A stretch of 41,324 nucleotides of DNA from an uncultured Selenomonadales bacterium. Lineage in GTDB: Bacteria; Bacillota; Negativicutes; Acidaminococcales; Acidaminococcaceae. The notes under the pieces were generated by a model, which worked only from the letters and a program-made list of their open reading frames with translations, was not told where the DNA came from and did no database searches. The DNA lies in contig OMWZ01000016.1 of the NCBI GenBank assembly GCA_900314855.1, positions 1-41,324 of the forward strand. The letters are read 5' to 3'. Positions 17,818 through 26,650 of this stretch are shown one piece after another. The stretch's first letter is position 1, and each line of letters opens with the position of its first letter. The translations under genes and the position numbers were made by a program.

Positions 17818-19836
17818 CTAAAAAATCTTCTTTTTCTTCTTGGGCTGCAGTTTTTCCCCAAGCTCCCCTTTCACGAGGATGAGCCGGTCCCGCAGTTCCG
17901 CCGCCGTTTCAAAGTCCAGGTCCTTCGCGGCCTGGGCCATCTTAGCCTCGAGGCTCTTGGCCAGTTTGCGCAAGGCCTGGGGCGAGCTTTTCCGCAAGGC
18001 CTTGCCGTCGTAGGCCGTCTTGATTTCCGGATCTTCCTCCACCTTGGTCAATTTGATGAGGTGGCGCTGTTCCTTATAAATTGTCCGCGGCGTAATGCCG
18101 TGTTCCTTGTTGTACGCTTCCTGGATCTCGCGGCGCCGGTTCGTCTCGCCGATGGCCCGCCGCATGGAATCGGTCTGGCGGTCGGCATACATGACCACAT
18201 GGCCGTGGGCGTTGCGGGCAGCGCGGCCGATCGTCTGCACCATGGCCGTATCGCTGCGCAGGAAACCTTCCTTGTCGGCGTCGAGAATGGCCACCAGGGA
18301 TACTTCGGGCAGGTCCAGGCCCTCGCGGAGCAGATTGATGCCCACCAGCACGTCAAACTCCCCGGCCCGCAGTTCCTCGATTATCTGCGCCCGGTCGATG
18401 GTGGCGATATCCGAATGCAGGTAGCGGACCCGCACGTCGTTCTGTTTCAGGTAATCCGTCAAATCCTCGGCCATGCGCTTCGTGAGGGTCGTCACGAGAA
18501 CCCGTTCCTTTTGGGCTACGGTCTTGCGGATTTCCCCCATGAGGTCGTCGATCTGCCCCTGGATGGGCCGCACTTCGACGCGCGGATCCAAAAGGCCCGT
18601 CGGGCGGATGATCTGCTCCACCACCTGCGACGCTTCGCGCAATTCGTAGTCCGCCGGCGTGGCGGAAATATAGACGACCTGATGGATTTGGCGGTGGAAT
18701 TCCTCAAAGGTCAGGGGACGGTTGTCGATGGCCGACGGCAGGCGGAAGCCGTACTGGACGAGCATTTCCTTTCTCGCCCGGTCCCCGTGGGCCATGGCCC
18801 GGATTTGGGGAATGGTCACGTGGGATTCGTCGATGACCAGCAGGAAATCGTCCGGGAAATAGTTCATCAGCGTAAACGGAGGCTCACCGGCCTTGCGGTT
18901 GTCCATGTGGCGCGAATAATTCTCGATGCCGTTGCAGTAGCCGATTTCTTCCATCATTTCCAGGTCATACCGGGTGCGCTGTTCCAGGCGCTGCGCTTCG
19001 AGCAGCTTGCCCTGGCCCCGCAATTCCGCCAGCCGTTCCTTCAGTTCCTGCCGGATATCCGCCATGGCCCGTTCCATATTTTCCTTGCTCGTTACATAAT
19101 GGGACGCCGGGAAAATGGCCACGTGGGTCCGCTTGCCTACCACTTCGCCCGTCGTAACGTCCACTTCTTTGATGGCGTCGATCTCGTCGTCGAACAGCTC
19201 GATGCGAACGGCCTTTTCCCCATAGCTCGCCGGAATCACTTCAATCACGTCGCCGCGGACGCGGAAGGTGCCGCGCTTGAAGTCGATATCATTGCGCGTG
19301 TACTGGTTTTCCACGAGGCGTCGCAGGATTTCGTTGCGATCCACAGTCTGGCCCACGCGCAGGGACACGACCGAGTCATAGTAGTCCTGCGGCCCCCCCA
19401 GTCCGTAAATACAGCTGACGGACGCGACGACGATAACATCTTTCCGTTCCATGAGGGCGCTGGTGGCGCTGTGACGCAGCTTGTCGATCTCGTCGTTGAT
19501 GGACGAATCCTTTTCGATATACGTATCGGTCTGCGGAATGTAGGCTTCGGGCTGGTAGAAATCGTAATACGAGACGAAATACTCCACGGCGTTGTCGGGA
19601 AAAAACGCCTTCAGTTCGCTGGCCAGCTGGGCCGCCAGGGTCTTGTTGTGGGCAATGACCAGGGTCGGTTTCTGGACCTTCTGGATTACTTCGGCAATAG
19701 TGAAGGTTTTGCCCGTCCCCGTCGCCCCCAGAAGCACCTGGGCTTTTTGTCCCGCCGTGATGCCGGCCGCCAGCTTGGCAATCGCCTGGGGCTGGTCCCC
19801 GGAAGGACGAAACGGTTCTTTGAGTTGAAATTCCAT
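17818..19836 (-). CDS. uvrB: Excinuclease ABC subunit B
   Basis: A 672-residue UvrB, the helicase-like damage verifier. Walker [10 protein letters not shown] is near residue 38. The DNA-clamping beta-hairpin region ([20 protein letters not shown], about 92-111) carries its tyrosines. The helicase motifs DESH and QTIGRAARN are present. The C-terminal UVR coiled coil (about 625-660) that contacts UvrC/UvrA ends in a lysine-rich tail. It starts 31 bases after exoA; no clear LexA box (CGAAC-N4-GTTCG type) was seen upstream. Confidence 0.98.
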   Translation of the reverse strand: MEFQLKEPFRPSGDQPQAIAKLAAGITAGQKAQVLLGATGTGKTFTIAEVIQKVQKPTLVIAHNKTLAAQLASELKAFFPDNAVEYFVSYYDFYQPEAYIPQTDTYIEKDSSINDEIDKLRHSATSALMERKDVIVVASVSCIYGLGGPQDYYDSVVSLRVGQTVDRNEILRRLVENQYTRNDIDFKRGTFRVRGDVIEVIPASYGEKAVRIELFDDEIDAIKEVDVTTGEVVGKRTHVAIFPASHYVTSKENMERAMADIRQELKERLAELRGQGKLLEAQRLEQRTRYDLEMMEEIGYCNGIENYSRHMDNRKAGEPPFTLMNYFPDDFLLVIDESHVTIPQIRAMAHGDRARKEMLVQYGFRLPSAIDNRPLTFEEFHRQIHQVVYISATPADYELREASQVVEQIIRPTGLLDPRVEVRPIQGQIDDLMGEIRKTVAQKERVLVTTLTKRMAEDLTDYLKQNDVRVRYLHSDIATIDRAQIIEELRAGEFDVLVGINLLREGLDLPEVSLVAILDADKEGFLRSDTAMVQTIGRAARNAHGHVVMYADRQTDSMRRAIGETNRRREIQEAYNKEHGITPRTIYKEQRHLIKLTKVEEDPEIKTAYDGKALRKSSPQALRKLAKSLEAKMAQAAKDLDFETAAELRDRLILVKGELGEKLQPKKKKKIF

Positions 19837-19867
19837 GGTTCCCCCGTGCGGGCATGAGGCCCGCGGC

Positions 19868-20620
19868 TTACTTCAAAAGGAGACCGACGGGGCAATGGTC
19901 GCTGCCCAGGACGTCGGCATAGATGACACTGTCGGCGATGCGGTCCCGCCACCGGTCCGACACGAGCCAGTAGTCGATGCGCCAGCCGGCATTCGTGCTG
20001 CGGGCGCGGAAACGGTAGGACCACCAGGAATAGGCCCCCTCCCGGTCTGGATACAGGTACCGGAACGAATCCGTAAAGCCCGCTGCCAGCAATTCCCGGA
20101 TTTTATCCCGTTCCTCGTCGGAGAAGCCCGCGTTGCCGCGGTTTGTTTTCCAGTTCTTCAGGTCGATGTTTTCCTTGGCGACATTCAAGTCGCCGCAAAT
20201 GAGGACAGGCTTGCGCTTGTCCAATCCCGTCACATAGGCGCGGAACGCGTCGTCCCAGGCCATGCGGTAATCCAGGCGGGCCAGTTTTTCCTGCGCGTTG
20301 GGAGTGTACACGCAGACCAGGTAAAAATCGGCGTATTCGCACGTGATGACGCGCCCTTCGTGGTCATGTTCGTCCTTCCCCAGACCGTACGTGACGTGGA
20401 GCGGTTCCTGTTTCGAGAACACGGCCGTGCCGGAATACCCTTTCTTTTCGGCGCTGTTCCAGTATTCGTGGTACCCCGGGAAGTCGAAGTCGGCCTGTTC
20501 CCGCTGCATTTTCGTTTCCTGGACGCAGAAAATGTCCGCGTCCGCTTCCTTCATAAAGTCTGCGAAGCCTTTGTTCATACAGGCCCGCAGGCCGTTTACA
20601 TTCCAAGAAATCAGTTTCAT
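19868..20620 (-). CDS. exoA: Exodeoxyribonuclease III / AP endonuclease (ExoA type)
   Basis: A 250-residue Mg-dependent endonuclease/exonuclease/phosphatase-fold enzyme that cleaves at abasic sites in base excision repair. It shows WNVNGLRA (6-13), the metal ligand Glu35 in [15 protein letters not shown], the catalytic ICGDLNVA and the final SDHCPV (240-245) with the catalytic Asp-His. AAGGATGAAAGG precedes the ATG. It lies between a GNAT gene and uvrB, so the operon pairs base excision with nucleotide excision. Confidence 0.96.
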   Translation of the reverse strand: MKLISWNVNGLRACMNKGFADFMKEADADIFCVQETKMQREQADFDFPGYHEYWNSAEKKGYSGTAVFSKQEPLHVTYGLGKDEHDHEGRVITCEYADFYLVCVYTPNAQEKLARLDYRMAWDDAFRAYVTGLDKRKPVLICGDLNVAKENIDLKNWKTNRGNAGFSDEERDKIRELLAAGFTDSFRYLYPDREGAYSWWSYRFRARSTNAGWRIDYWLVSDRWRDRIADSVIYADVLGSDHCPVGLLLK

Positions 20621-20682
20621 CCTTTCATCCTTTCTGCCCTTACGGGAAACGCCGCCACGGCGTCCTTGTGCCGGGTTCCCCC

Positions 20683-21279
20683 TCAGTGGATACCGTATTT
20701 GGCGGCCACGAGGGGCCGCACGGCGGCAAAGGGCCGGGGATCAGGCTGGTCCGGGGCGTGGGGCCCCAAGTGTTTTTCCATCCAAATCATGTCGTACCAG
20801 CGACCGAACTTGAAGCCGCACTGGTGAAACCGGGCCACCTGCCGGTACCCGAGGCGGCTGTGGAAAGCCGGGCTGTCCTGGGTCAGGTATTCGTCTTCCT
20901 CCTCGGCATAGGTGATGCAGGCATTCACGTTCAGGATTCCCTGCTCCCGCAGGATGTCCTCCACCGCCTGGTACAACCGCCGTCCCAGGCCGCCGCGGCG
21001 GCACGACCGCTCCACGTAGATAGAAACCTCGACGGCCCAGTCGTAAGCCCTGCGTGATTTAAAGGGCGCCGCGTAGGCATAGCCCAAGGGGCGCCCGCCC
21101 TGCTCGGCGACCAGATAGGGATAACGCGGCAGGATAGCGGCCATGCGTCGCCGGAATTCCTCTTCCGACGGTACGTCGTATTCAAAAGTCACGGCGGTCC
21201 GCTCCACGTAGGGGCGGTAAATTTCCCGCAGCGCCGCCGCGTCCTCCAGGGCCGCGACGCGGAGCAATACCTTTTCCAT
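20683..21279 (-). CDS. GNAT N-acetyltransferase, phosphinothricin/L-amino-acid acetyltransferase-like
   Basis: A 198-residue GNAT acetyltransferase using acetyl-CoA. The sequence follows the Pat/MnaT subfamily: [23 protein letters not shown] early, then [24 protein letters not shown]. The acetyl-CoA pyrophosphate loop [11 protein letters not shown] is near residue 94. The C-terminus has the typical [31 protein letters not shown] pattern. Members acetylate methionine sulfone/sulfoximine or aromatic amino acids; the true substrate is unknown. A 25-residue tail beyond MEKHLG is variable. It is likely the first gene of the exoA-uvrBAC run. Confidence 0.88.
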   Translation of the reverse strand: MEKVLLRVAALEDAAALREIYRPYVERTAVTFEYDVPSEEEFRRRMAAILPRYPYLVAEQGGRPLGYAYAAPFKSRRAYDWAVEVSIYVERSCRRGGLGRRLYQAVEDILREQGILNVNACITYAEEEDEYLTQDSPAFHSRLGYRQVARFHQCGFKFGRWYDMIWMEKHLGPHAPDQPDPRPFAAVRPLVAAKYGIH

Positions 21280-21328
21280 AAAAAACTCCTCCAGCCATTC
21301 CTTTTTATTTTACCAAGAATGTCAAATA

Positions 21329-21366
21329 AGCCGCAACCCCTCCCCTTACGGGACGGAATTGCGGCT
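21329..21366 (-). terminator. Possible terminator of the symporter gene
   Basis: AGCCGCAA (21329-21336) pairs with TTGCGGCT (21359-21366), with an inner TCCC/GGGA stem. On the minus strand the tail is TATTTGAC, not a clean U-tract. It lies 14 bases past the symporter stop. Confidence 0.5.
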
Positions 21367-21379
21367 GCGCGGATCCGGG

Positions 21380-22717
21380 TCAGTTGTTGTAGATGCTTTC
21401 GTCTAGCTTTCCTTCGCTCCGGGCCACGCCGAGAGCGGCCACGGAGTCGCCGACACAGTTCAGGGAGGTAACGAGCATTTCAATCGGACGGTTAATAGCC
21501 AGAATCAGGGAATAGGCCACCAGGGCCGCGTCGTTCGTAATGCCGACGCCCGACAGGATCGTAAAGAGGATGATTGCCCCGGCACCGGGCGCGGCAGGCG
21601 TACCGGCGCTGGCAATCAGGGCCAGGACCATGATGACCACGATCTGGACGAAGTTGATCTCGAATCCGGCGCTGCCGGCAATGAAGAACGTAGCAATGAC
21701 CTGCATGATGGCCGTCCCGTCCATGTTGATGGTCATGCCCAGAGGCAGGACGAAGGAGGCAATCTGACGGTTGACGCCAAGGCCGTTGACGTTCGTATCG
21801 ATATTCAAGGGCAGCGTGGCGGCGCTGGACGACGTGGAGAATCCAAAGACCATGACGCGGAAAATCTTGCGGACGAACGTGAAGGGGTTCAGACGCATGA
21901 GCGCGGCCACCATGGTCGGATAGCCGATAAACAGGTACAGCAGGAGCAGGGCCACACAAATGACCACATAGGCCACGGCAGGACGCAGGTAACTGATGCC
22001 GTAGGTCGCGAACGTGCGGCTCAGGAGCATAAAGATGGCGACGGGACCAAACTTCTTGACGACATAATTCAGGAAGACGACGATGATGTTGCTCACTTCC
22101 TGGCAGAGGCGATAGACAGAGCTGTCCTTGTCCAGCTTCAGGAAATTCATGGACAAGCCAACGCCGATGGCCAGGAACACAATGGACAAGACGGCGTTGT
22201 TGACACTCATGGCGGCGCCGATGTTCGCCGGAATAATGTTCAGGATCACAATGAGGGGATTGCCGCCGGCCTTGCCCGTATGGACCTGAAGGCCGCTGAT
22301 TTCCGAGGTGAACGCGCCCGTGCTGTAGAAAAAGTAGCCGACGGCCCCGGCCAGGAGGAGACCGACGCAGCTGGTCATGAGGAACCAGGCAATGGTTTTC
22401 CCTGCCACGCGGCCCAGGGTGGACGCTTCGCGGATTTCACAGAGAGCCATGACGATGGACGTGAAGACCATCGGCACGATAATCAGCTGGAGCGAACGGA
22501 TGAAGAGCTGCCCGCCGATGTAGAACAGGCCAATCGCCTGGTTGGCGCCCTTCGCCGTGATGTCCTGGAACAGGATGCTGTTGATCAATTTCCACGTTTC
22601 ACTGGACGCCCCGACGGACTCGCGGTAAGCCATGCAGACCAGGCCGAAGACAATGCCCAGGATCATGGCCACGAGCATGCGGACGGCCAACTTGTTGTTC
22701 TCGTTCATTTTTGCCAT
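21380..22717 (-). CDS. Dicarboxylate/amino acid:cation symporter (DAACS/SDF family)
   Basis: A 445-residue secondary transporter for glutamate, aspartate, serine/threonine or C4-dicarboxylates coupled to Na+ or H+. It shows eight or more hydrophobic segments, the serine-rich re-entrant loop STSSSAATLPL (294-304), the substrate/cation motif NMDGT (331-335) and the ASAGTPAAPGAG-type second re-entrant loop. Glutamate transporters usually end the last motif with a conserved arginine; the LAINRPIEML segment here contains one. The exact substrate is not fixed. AGAGAGG lies 7 bases before the ATG. It appears monocistronic. Confidence 0.92.
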   Translation of the reverse strand: MAKMNENNKLAVRMLVAMILGIVFGLVCMAYRESVGASSETWKLINSILFQDITAKGANQAIGLFYIGGQLFIRSLQLIIVPMVFTSIVMALCEIREASTLGRVAGKTIAWFLMTSCVGLLLAGAVGYFFYSTGAFTSEISGLQVHTGKAGGNPLIVILNIIPANIGAAMSVNNAVLSIVFLAIGVGLSMNFLKLDKDSSVYRLCQEVSNIIVVFLNYVVKKFGPVAIFMLLSRTFATYGISYLRPAVAYVVICVALLLLYLFIGYPTMVAALMRLNPFTFVRKIFRVMVFGFSTSSSAATLPLNIDTNVNGLGVNRQIASFVLPLGMTINMDGTAIMQVIATFFIAGSAGFEINFVQIVVIMVLALIASAGTPAAPGAGAIILFTILSGVGITNDAALVAYSLILAINRPIEMLVTSLNCVGDSVAALGVARSEGKLDESIYNN

Positions 22718-22778
22718 TCTTTTTCCTCTCTGCGCTGAACGCCACCCCGTACCCCGGACAGCAGCCGGGATACACAGC

Positions 22779-22815
22779 GGCGGCTCCCGCTTCCTCGGGA
22801 GCCGCCTGATTTTTT
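22779..22815 (+). terminator. Terminator-like hairpin facing against the symporter gene
   Basis: A perfect 11-bp stem, GGCGGCTCCCG (22779-22789) with CGGGAGCCGCC (22796-22806), is followed on the plus strand by TGATTTTTT. No plus-strand gene lies upstream. On the minus strand it falls in the symporter 5' leader without a U-tract, so there it would be only a leader hairpin. Confidence 0.55.
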
Positions 22816-22821
22816 ACCGTT

Positions 22822-22850
22822 ATTATAACACTTGTCCTTCCTGCGTAAAG
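22822..22850 (-). promoter_or_regulatory. Probable promoter of the symporter gene
   Basis: The minus strand has a perfect TATAAT (22822-22827) 17 bases downstream of TTTACG (22845-22850). The leader is about 100 bases long and contains the 22779-22806 hairpin. Confidence 0.5.
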
Positions 22851-22921
22851 AGAATCCTGTCGTGTATACAATATTATTTTTTGCGGGGACCATCAGCCCG
22901 GCGGGTTCCCCGCGGCGGCTG

Positions 22922-23644
22922 TCAGCCCAGTTCGGCCCGGGCGGCAGCCAGAAACTCTCCGTAGCCGTCAAAGGTATAGGTGGCCAGGTCGACGATGGCG
23001 GCCCGGTCCCCGTCAGAATAGGAATCGTACATGGCAACGGCTTCCATGCCGGCACGACGGGCCGCCTCGATGCCGATCAGGGAGTCCTCGAAGACAAGGC
23101 ACTCCGCCGGCGCGGCCCCAAAATAGTGCAGGGCCTTTAGGTACACCTCGGGGTTCGGCTTGATTTCCCGCACGTCCTCGCGGCTGTAGATAGGGTAGAA
23201 ATACTCCGCGAACGGCGCCTTGGCAAGGATATTTTCGTTCAGGCTGCCGTAGATGTCGAGATTCCTGCGCCTCGTCGTTGTGGCAATAGCCATACGGAAG
23301 CCCTTGTCCTTCAGGTAGCGCAAGGCTTCTTCCGCCCGGGGTTTGTAGTCCACTTGGTGGACCAGGAAGTCCTGGGCGATGTCGTACCGCAGGGCATGGA
23401 TAGTTTGCGGGTCCAGCGCGCTGCCGCAGAAGCCGCCCAAATAGCGGCAGTACTCCAGGTACGCATCAGGGGCACTGGCGAATTCGCGGAGCTTCGTGTC
23501 CCGGCGGGCCTGCACCTCCGCTTCCCCGCCGGGCGTTCCGCCGAGGCGGCGGATCAGTTCGCCATCCACCTGGTTCCAGATGCCGACGGACTCGATCAGA
23601 GTACCGTCCACATCGAACAACAAGATTCTTTTGTCTTTCAGCAT
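22922..23644 (-). CDS. HAD-superfamily phosphatase, beta-phosphoglucomutase/YcjU-like
   Basis: A 240-residue HAD hydrolase. Motif I, DVDGT, is at residues 10-14 with a helical (type I) cap. Motif II is IATTT, motif III the lysine in IKPNPEVY, and motif IV VFEDSLIGIEAARRAGM. This arrangement is shared by beta-phosphoglucomutases, phosphonatases and sugar-phosphate or nucleotide phosphatases. Its position behind udp and deoB makes a phosphatase acting on sugar or nucleoside phosphates reasonable, but that is inference. GGAAAGAGGAACG precedes the ATG. Confidence 0.9.
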   Translation of the reverse strand: MLKDKRILLFDVDGTLIESVGIWNQVDGELIRRLGGTPGGEAEVQARRDTKLREFASAPDAYLEYCRYLGGFCGSALDPQTIHALRYDIAQDFLVHQVDYKPRAEEALRYLKDKGFRMAIATTTRRRNLDIYGSLNENILAKAPFAEYFYPIYSREDVREIKPNPEVYLKALHYFGAAPAECLVFEDSLIGIEAARRAGMEAVAMYDSYSDGDRAAIVDLATYTFDGYGEFLAAARAELG

Positions 23645-23694
23645 AGCGTTCCTCTTTCCCGTGGCCCGTTCCGTTCAGGATCCGCCGCGGGCCC

Positions 23695-24315
23695 TCAAAT
23701 CTGCGGCTTGCCTTCCATGCGGTTCAGGGCGTTGCCCAAACCGTAACGGATCGTGTCAAAGGGGGCTTCTTCCAGGCCCTCTTCGCGGACCTCGTTTTTG
23801 CGGATGCGGCGAGCAATGAACTTGCCGCCGTCTTCGTTATAGGCGTACACATCGGCCGAGGCAATGGTCCGAATCAGGTCCGTGTCTTCCCAATAGGCGG
23901 GCGGCAGGGCCGCCAGGCGCCACATGTCCATGCGCTGGACCACGAGGACGACCAGAACCGGCGCGCCGGCTTCTTTCGCCGCGGCCGCCATCTGTTCCTT
24001 GTCCGGCCGGGGGCTCTGGCGCAGCATGGCCTCCACGGGGGAGACAGCCTCGGCGGCATTGACCTGCAGGGCAAAGCGGGGGCGGTTATAGTCCATCTTG
24101 ACCATCGTCAGGAGGCCATCCATTTCCGAACGGCCGATACGGCCCGTCCGGTCCAGGACAACAAAGTGGGCCGGCTTTTGCTCAAAGGCCCAGGCCCGGG
24201 ACAGTCCGAAAGGACCTGCTGCCGTGTCCGGCGCCGCCGTCAGGAGCCCGCCAAAACAGGCGAAGCACACGGCCAGGACACACAAAACGCTTGTCAGGGA
24301 AAACCTACGCATCAT
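23695..24315 (-). CDS. Unknown secreted protein in the nucleoside-salvage run
   Basis: A 206-residue protein with an N-terminal signal sequence (hydrophobic about residues 6-28, likely cleaved after an Ala-rich stretch), so probably exported. The mature part contains VLVVLVVQRMDMW and DVYAYNEDGGKFIARRIRKNEV, resembling small stress or lipoprotein-like families, but I do not recognise it. There is no lipobox cysteine. It starts 3 bases after deoB behind GAGGTGAGAG, so it is cotranscribed with phosphopentomutase although no functional link is obvious. Confidence 0.8.
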   Translation of the reverse strand: MMRRFSLTSVLCVLAVCFACFGGLLTAAPDTAAGPFGLSRAWAFEQKPAHFVVLDRTGRIGRSEMDGLLTMVKMDYNRPRFALQVNAAEAVSPVEAMLRQSPRPDKEQMAAAAKEAGAPVLVVLVVQRMDMWRLAALPPAYWEDTDLIRTIASADVYAYNEDGGKFIARRIRKNEVREEGLEEAPFDTIRYGLGNALNRMEGKPQI

Positions 24316-24318
24316 CTC

Positions 24319-25581
24319 TCACCTCTTCCAAATATCCAGGGCCGTTCCGTTGCCCAGGGGTTTCACGTGCAAATAGGCGGCCAGGGTCTGTCCCAAATCG
24401 GAGAACGTGGAAAGCGGGGGCACCTGCTGCGCCCGCACAGGCTGGCCATAGAACAGGACGGGAATCTTTTCCCGTGTGTGGTCCGTGCCCTGCCACGTCG
24501 GGTCGCAGCCGTGGTCCGCCGTCACGAGCAGGACATCTTCCGGCCCCAGGAGCGAGAGCAGTTCCGGCAGGCGGCGGTCATACATCTCCAACCCTTCGCC
24601 GTAGCCCAGGGCATCGCGACGATGTCCGAAACTGGAATCGAAATCGACAAAATTACTGAAAACGAGGGAATGGTCCGGCGCGTCCTTCACAGCCTGGACC
24701 GTGGCGTCGAAAATCCGGTCGAGCCCGGCGGCGGGATAATGTTTGGAAATGCCGCGGTGGGCGAAAATATCGGCAATCTTTCCGACGGCGTAAACCTGTC
24801 CCCCCGCCGCGACGAGATTGTCCAGCAGGGTCGGTTCATGGGCCGGGACGGCGAAGTCGTGCCGGTGGGCGGCGACACGCTCAAAATGGCCGGCCTTGGT
24901 CCCCACAAAGGGACGGGCAATGACGCGGGCAATCTTGTAGGGCTGCACGAGGCGGTAAGCCAAGCGGCACAGGTCGTAGAGCCGTTCCAGGCCGAAGGTC
25001 TCCTCGTGGCAGGCGATCTGGAGGACACTGTCGGCGGACGTGTACACGATGGGCTTGCCCGTCCTCATATGTTCCTCCCCCAGTTCCTGGATGATGACCG
25101 TACCGCTGGCGTGTTTTTCGCCCAGCACCCCGGGCAGGCCGCCTTCGCGAATCAGGTGTTCCAGCAGTTCCGGCGGGAAACAGTGCGGCTTGTCCGGAAA
25201 ATAGCCCCAATTGAACCGCACCGGTACGCCGGCAATTTCCCAGTGGCCACTCAGCGTATCCTTGCCGTTGCTGACCTCCTCGGCGCACGTATAGGCGCCC
25301 CGCACCCGCCCCCCATCCAGGGGATCCGCCTGCACCGGCACGCCGGACAGGGAGTGGGCCAGGGCCGTTCCCGTCGACAGGGCATGGGCTTTTTCCAAGC
25401 CCAGGGCCGCCAGGTGCGGCAGGTACAGATACCGCGGCTTGCCGTCGGCGCCTTTGCGGTTGTCCGCCATCCACGCGGCGATATGTCCCAGCGTATCGGC
25501 GCCGCGGTCGCCGAACGCCTCGGCATCGTGAGCATAACCGATGCCAAAAGAATCCAATAAGGTGAGAATCACTCGAGCCAT
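24319..25581 (-). CDS. deoB: Phosphopentomutase
   Basis: A 420-residue Mn-dependent alkaline-phosphatase-fold mutase that interconverts (deoxy)ribose 1-phosphate and 5-phosphate in nucleoside breakdown. It shows metal ligand Asp10 in LLDSFGIG, the phosphorylated Thr30 in GADTLGH, NFVDFDSSFGHRRD, and the final VTADHGCDPTWQGTDHTREKIPVL with metal-binding Asp/His. It is slightly longer than Bacillus DeoB (about 394). It lies downstream of uridine phosphorylase, which supplies its ribose-1-phosphate. Confidence 0.97.
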   Translation of the reverse strand: MARVILTLLDSFGIGYAHDAEAFGDRGADTLGHIAAWMADNRKGADGKPRYLYLPHLAALGLEKAHALSTGTALAHSLSGVPVQADPLDGGRVRGAYTCAEEVSNGKDTLSGHWEIAGVPVRFNWGYFPDKPHCFPPELLEHLIREGGLPGVLGEKHASGTVIIQELGEEHMRTGKPIVYTSADSVLQIACHEETFGLERLYDLCRLAYRLVQPYKIARVIARPFVGTKAGHFERVAAHRHDFAVPAHEPTLLDNLVAAGGQVYAVGKIADIFAHRGISKHYPAAGLDRIFDATVQAVKDAPDHSLVFSNFVDFDSSFGHRRDALGYGEGLEMYDRRLPELLSLLGPEDVLLVTADHGCDPTWQGTDHTREKIPVLFYGQPVRAQQVPPLSTFSDLGQTLAAYLHVKPLGNGTALDIWKR

Positions 25582-25686
25582 CAGAATCTCCTTTCTGCAG
25601 CTGTTGCCTTTCCGTTTGTTTTTCTGCTTGCCCTTTCTGTTTCTCTTTTTTGTCCGCGGCGGCGTCCTTCCGCCGCCCGCTTCCTC

Positions 25687-26490
25687 CTACCGGCTGTCCT
25701 GTGCCAGGAGGAGCTCCACGGCCCGGCGCGACACCTGCTGGAACCGGCGCTCCGCCAGTTCGTAGATGCCGCGCGGGGCTACGGACTCGCTGTCCGTACG
25801 CTTCGCCACGACCCCGCAGATGGCCCCGGCCCGCAGGCCGAGCACACTCGTCAGGGTAAAGAGCGTGGCTGCTTCCATTTCGTAGTTGCTGCAGCCAAGG
25901 GCCTGCCATTCCCGGAGACTGCCCTGCAGCCGCCGCACGACATAGCCGCCGAAGCTGTCATAGCGCTCCTGGCCGGGCCAGAAGCTGTCTGTCGTGACCG
26001 TCACGCCCAGTTTGTACGGGACGGCCAGTTCCTCCGCCGCCTGCCGCAGGGCCAAGGTGACGTCCAAATCCGGCACGGCCGGATATTCGATGGGCGCGTA
26101 CGCCTTGGAGGCCCCGTCCAGGCGGACGGCAGCCTTGCTGATGACCACATCGCCCAGATCCAGGTCTTCCCGAAGGGAGCCCGTCGTTCCCACGCGGAGA
26201 AACGTCGTTACGCCGAGGCGGGCCAGCTCTTCCACCGTAAAGGTGATACAAGGGCCGCCCATGCCCGTCGACATGACCAGGACCGGCGCCCCCTGCACGC
26301 GGGCCAACCAGGAATGGAACTCCCGGTGATACGCCAGGAATCGCGCCTGCGGGTCCAGGGCCTTCGCCAGTCCCTCCACGCGGCCCGGGTCCCCCGGCAC
26401 GAGGGCATAGCGGGCCCCTTCGAGCAATTCTTTCGTCAGCCCCGTGTGGTACATGACCTCGCCAGGCTTCGCGTAATTTCTTTCCACCAT
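25687..26490 (-). CDS. udp: Uridine phosphorylase
   Basis: A 267-residue nucleoside phosphorylase of the PNP/UDP family that splits uridine with phosphate into uracil and ribose-1-phosphate. It shows VPGDPGRVEG (phosphate loop, about 32-41), STGMGGPCITFTVEEL, LRVGTTGSLREDLDLGDVVI and the sugar-binding NYEMEAATLFTL. The family also includes MTA/SAH nucleosidases and purine phosphorylases; the FGG/RLQG region and pairing with deoB favour uridine phosphorylase. GGAACGGAGG precedes the ATG. First gene of the run udp-deoB-unknown-HAD. Confidence 0.92.
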   Translation of the reverse strand: MVERNYAKPGEVMYHTGLTKELLEGARYALVPGDPGRVEGLAKALDPQARFLAYHREFHSWLARVQGAPVLVMSTGMGGPCITFTVEELARLGVTTFLRVGTTGSLREDLDLGDVVISKAAVRLDGASKAYAPIEYPAVPDLDVTLALRQAAEELAVPYKLGVTVTTDSFWPGQERYDSFGGYVVRRLQGSLREWQALGCSNYEMEAATLFTLTSVLGLRAGAICGVVAKRTDSESVAPRGIYELAERRFQQVSRRAVELLLAQDSR

Positions 26491-26519
26491 GGTCTGCCTC
26501 CGTTCCCCATTTTTCTTTC

Positions 26520-26548
26520 ATTGTACCACGTTCCCGCGTCGAAAGGAC
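26520..26548 (-). promoter_or_regulatory. Possible promoter of udp-deoB
   Basis: The minus strand has TACAAT (26520-26525) about 30 bases upstream of the udp ATG. The -35 position 17 bases upstream (26543-26548, GTCCTT) is poor. Confidence 0.35.
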
Positions 26549-26602
26549 GGACCGGGCGGCGCCAATTGAAAAGATTCTGCAAACTCCCGCTCCCGGCGCA
26601 CG

Positions 26603-26628
26603 AAAAAAGCCGGCCCACAGGCCGGCTT
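26603..26628 (-). terminator. Terminator of cfa
   Basis: AAGCCGGCC (26607-26615) pairs with GGCCGGCTT (26620-26628) around CACA. On the minus strand the stem is followed by TTTTTT (26603-26608). It lies 22 bases past the cfa stop. Confidence 0.9.
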
Positions 26629-26650
26629 GGCGCCCTCTCCCCAGTTCTGT

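Noticed and set aside
22883..22913. Hairpin GCGGGGA/TCCCCGC downstream of the HAD gene as a terminator
   Set aside because: On the minus strand the stem is followed by a run of A, not T, so it does not look like an intrinsic terminator.
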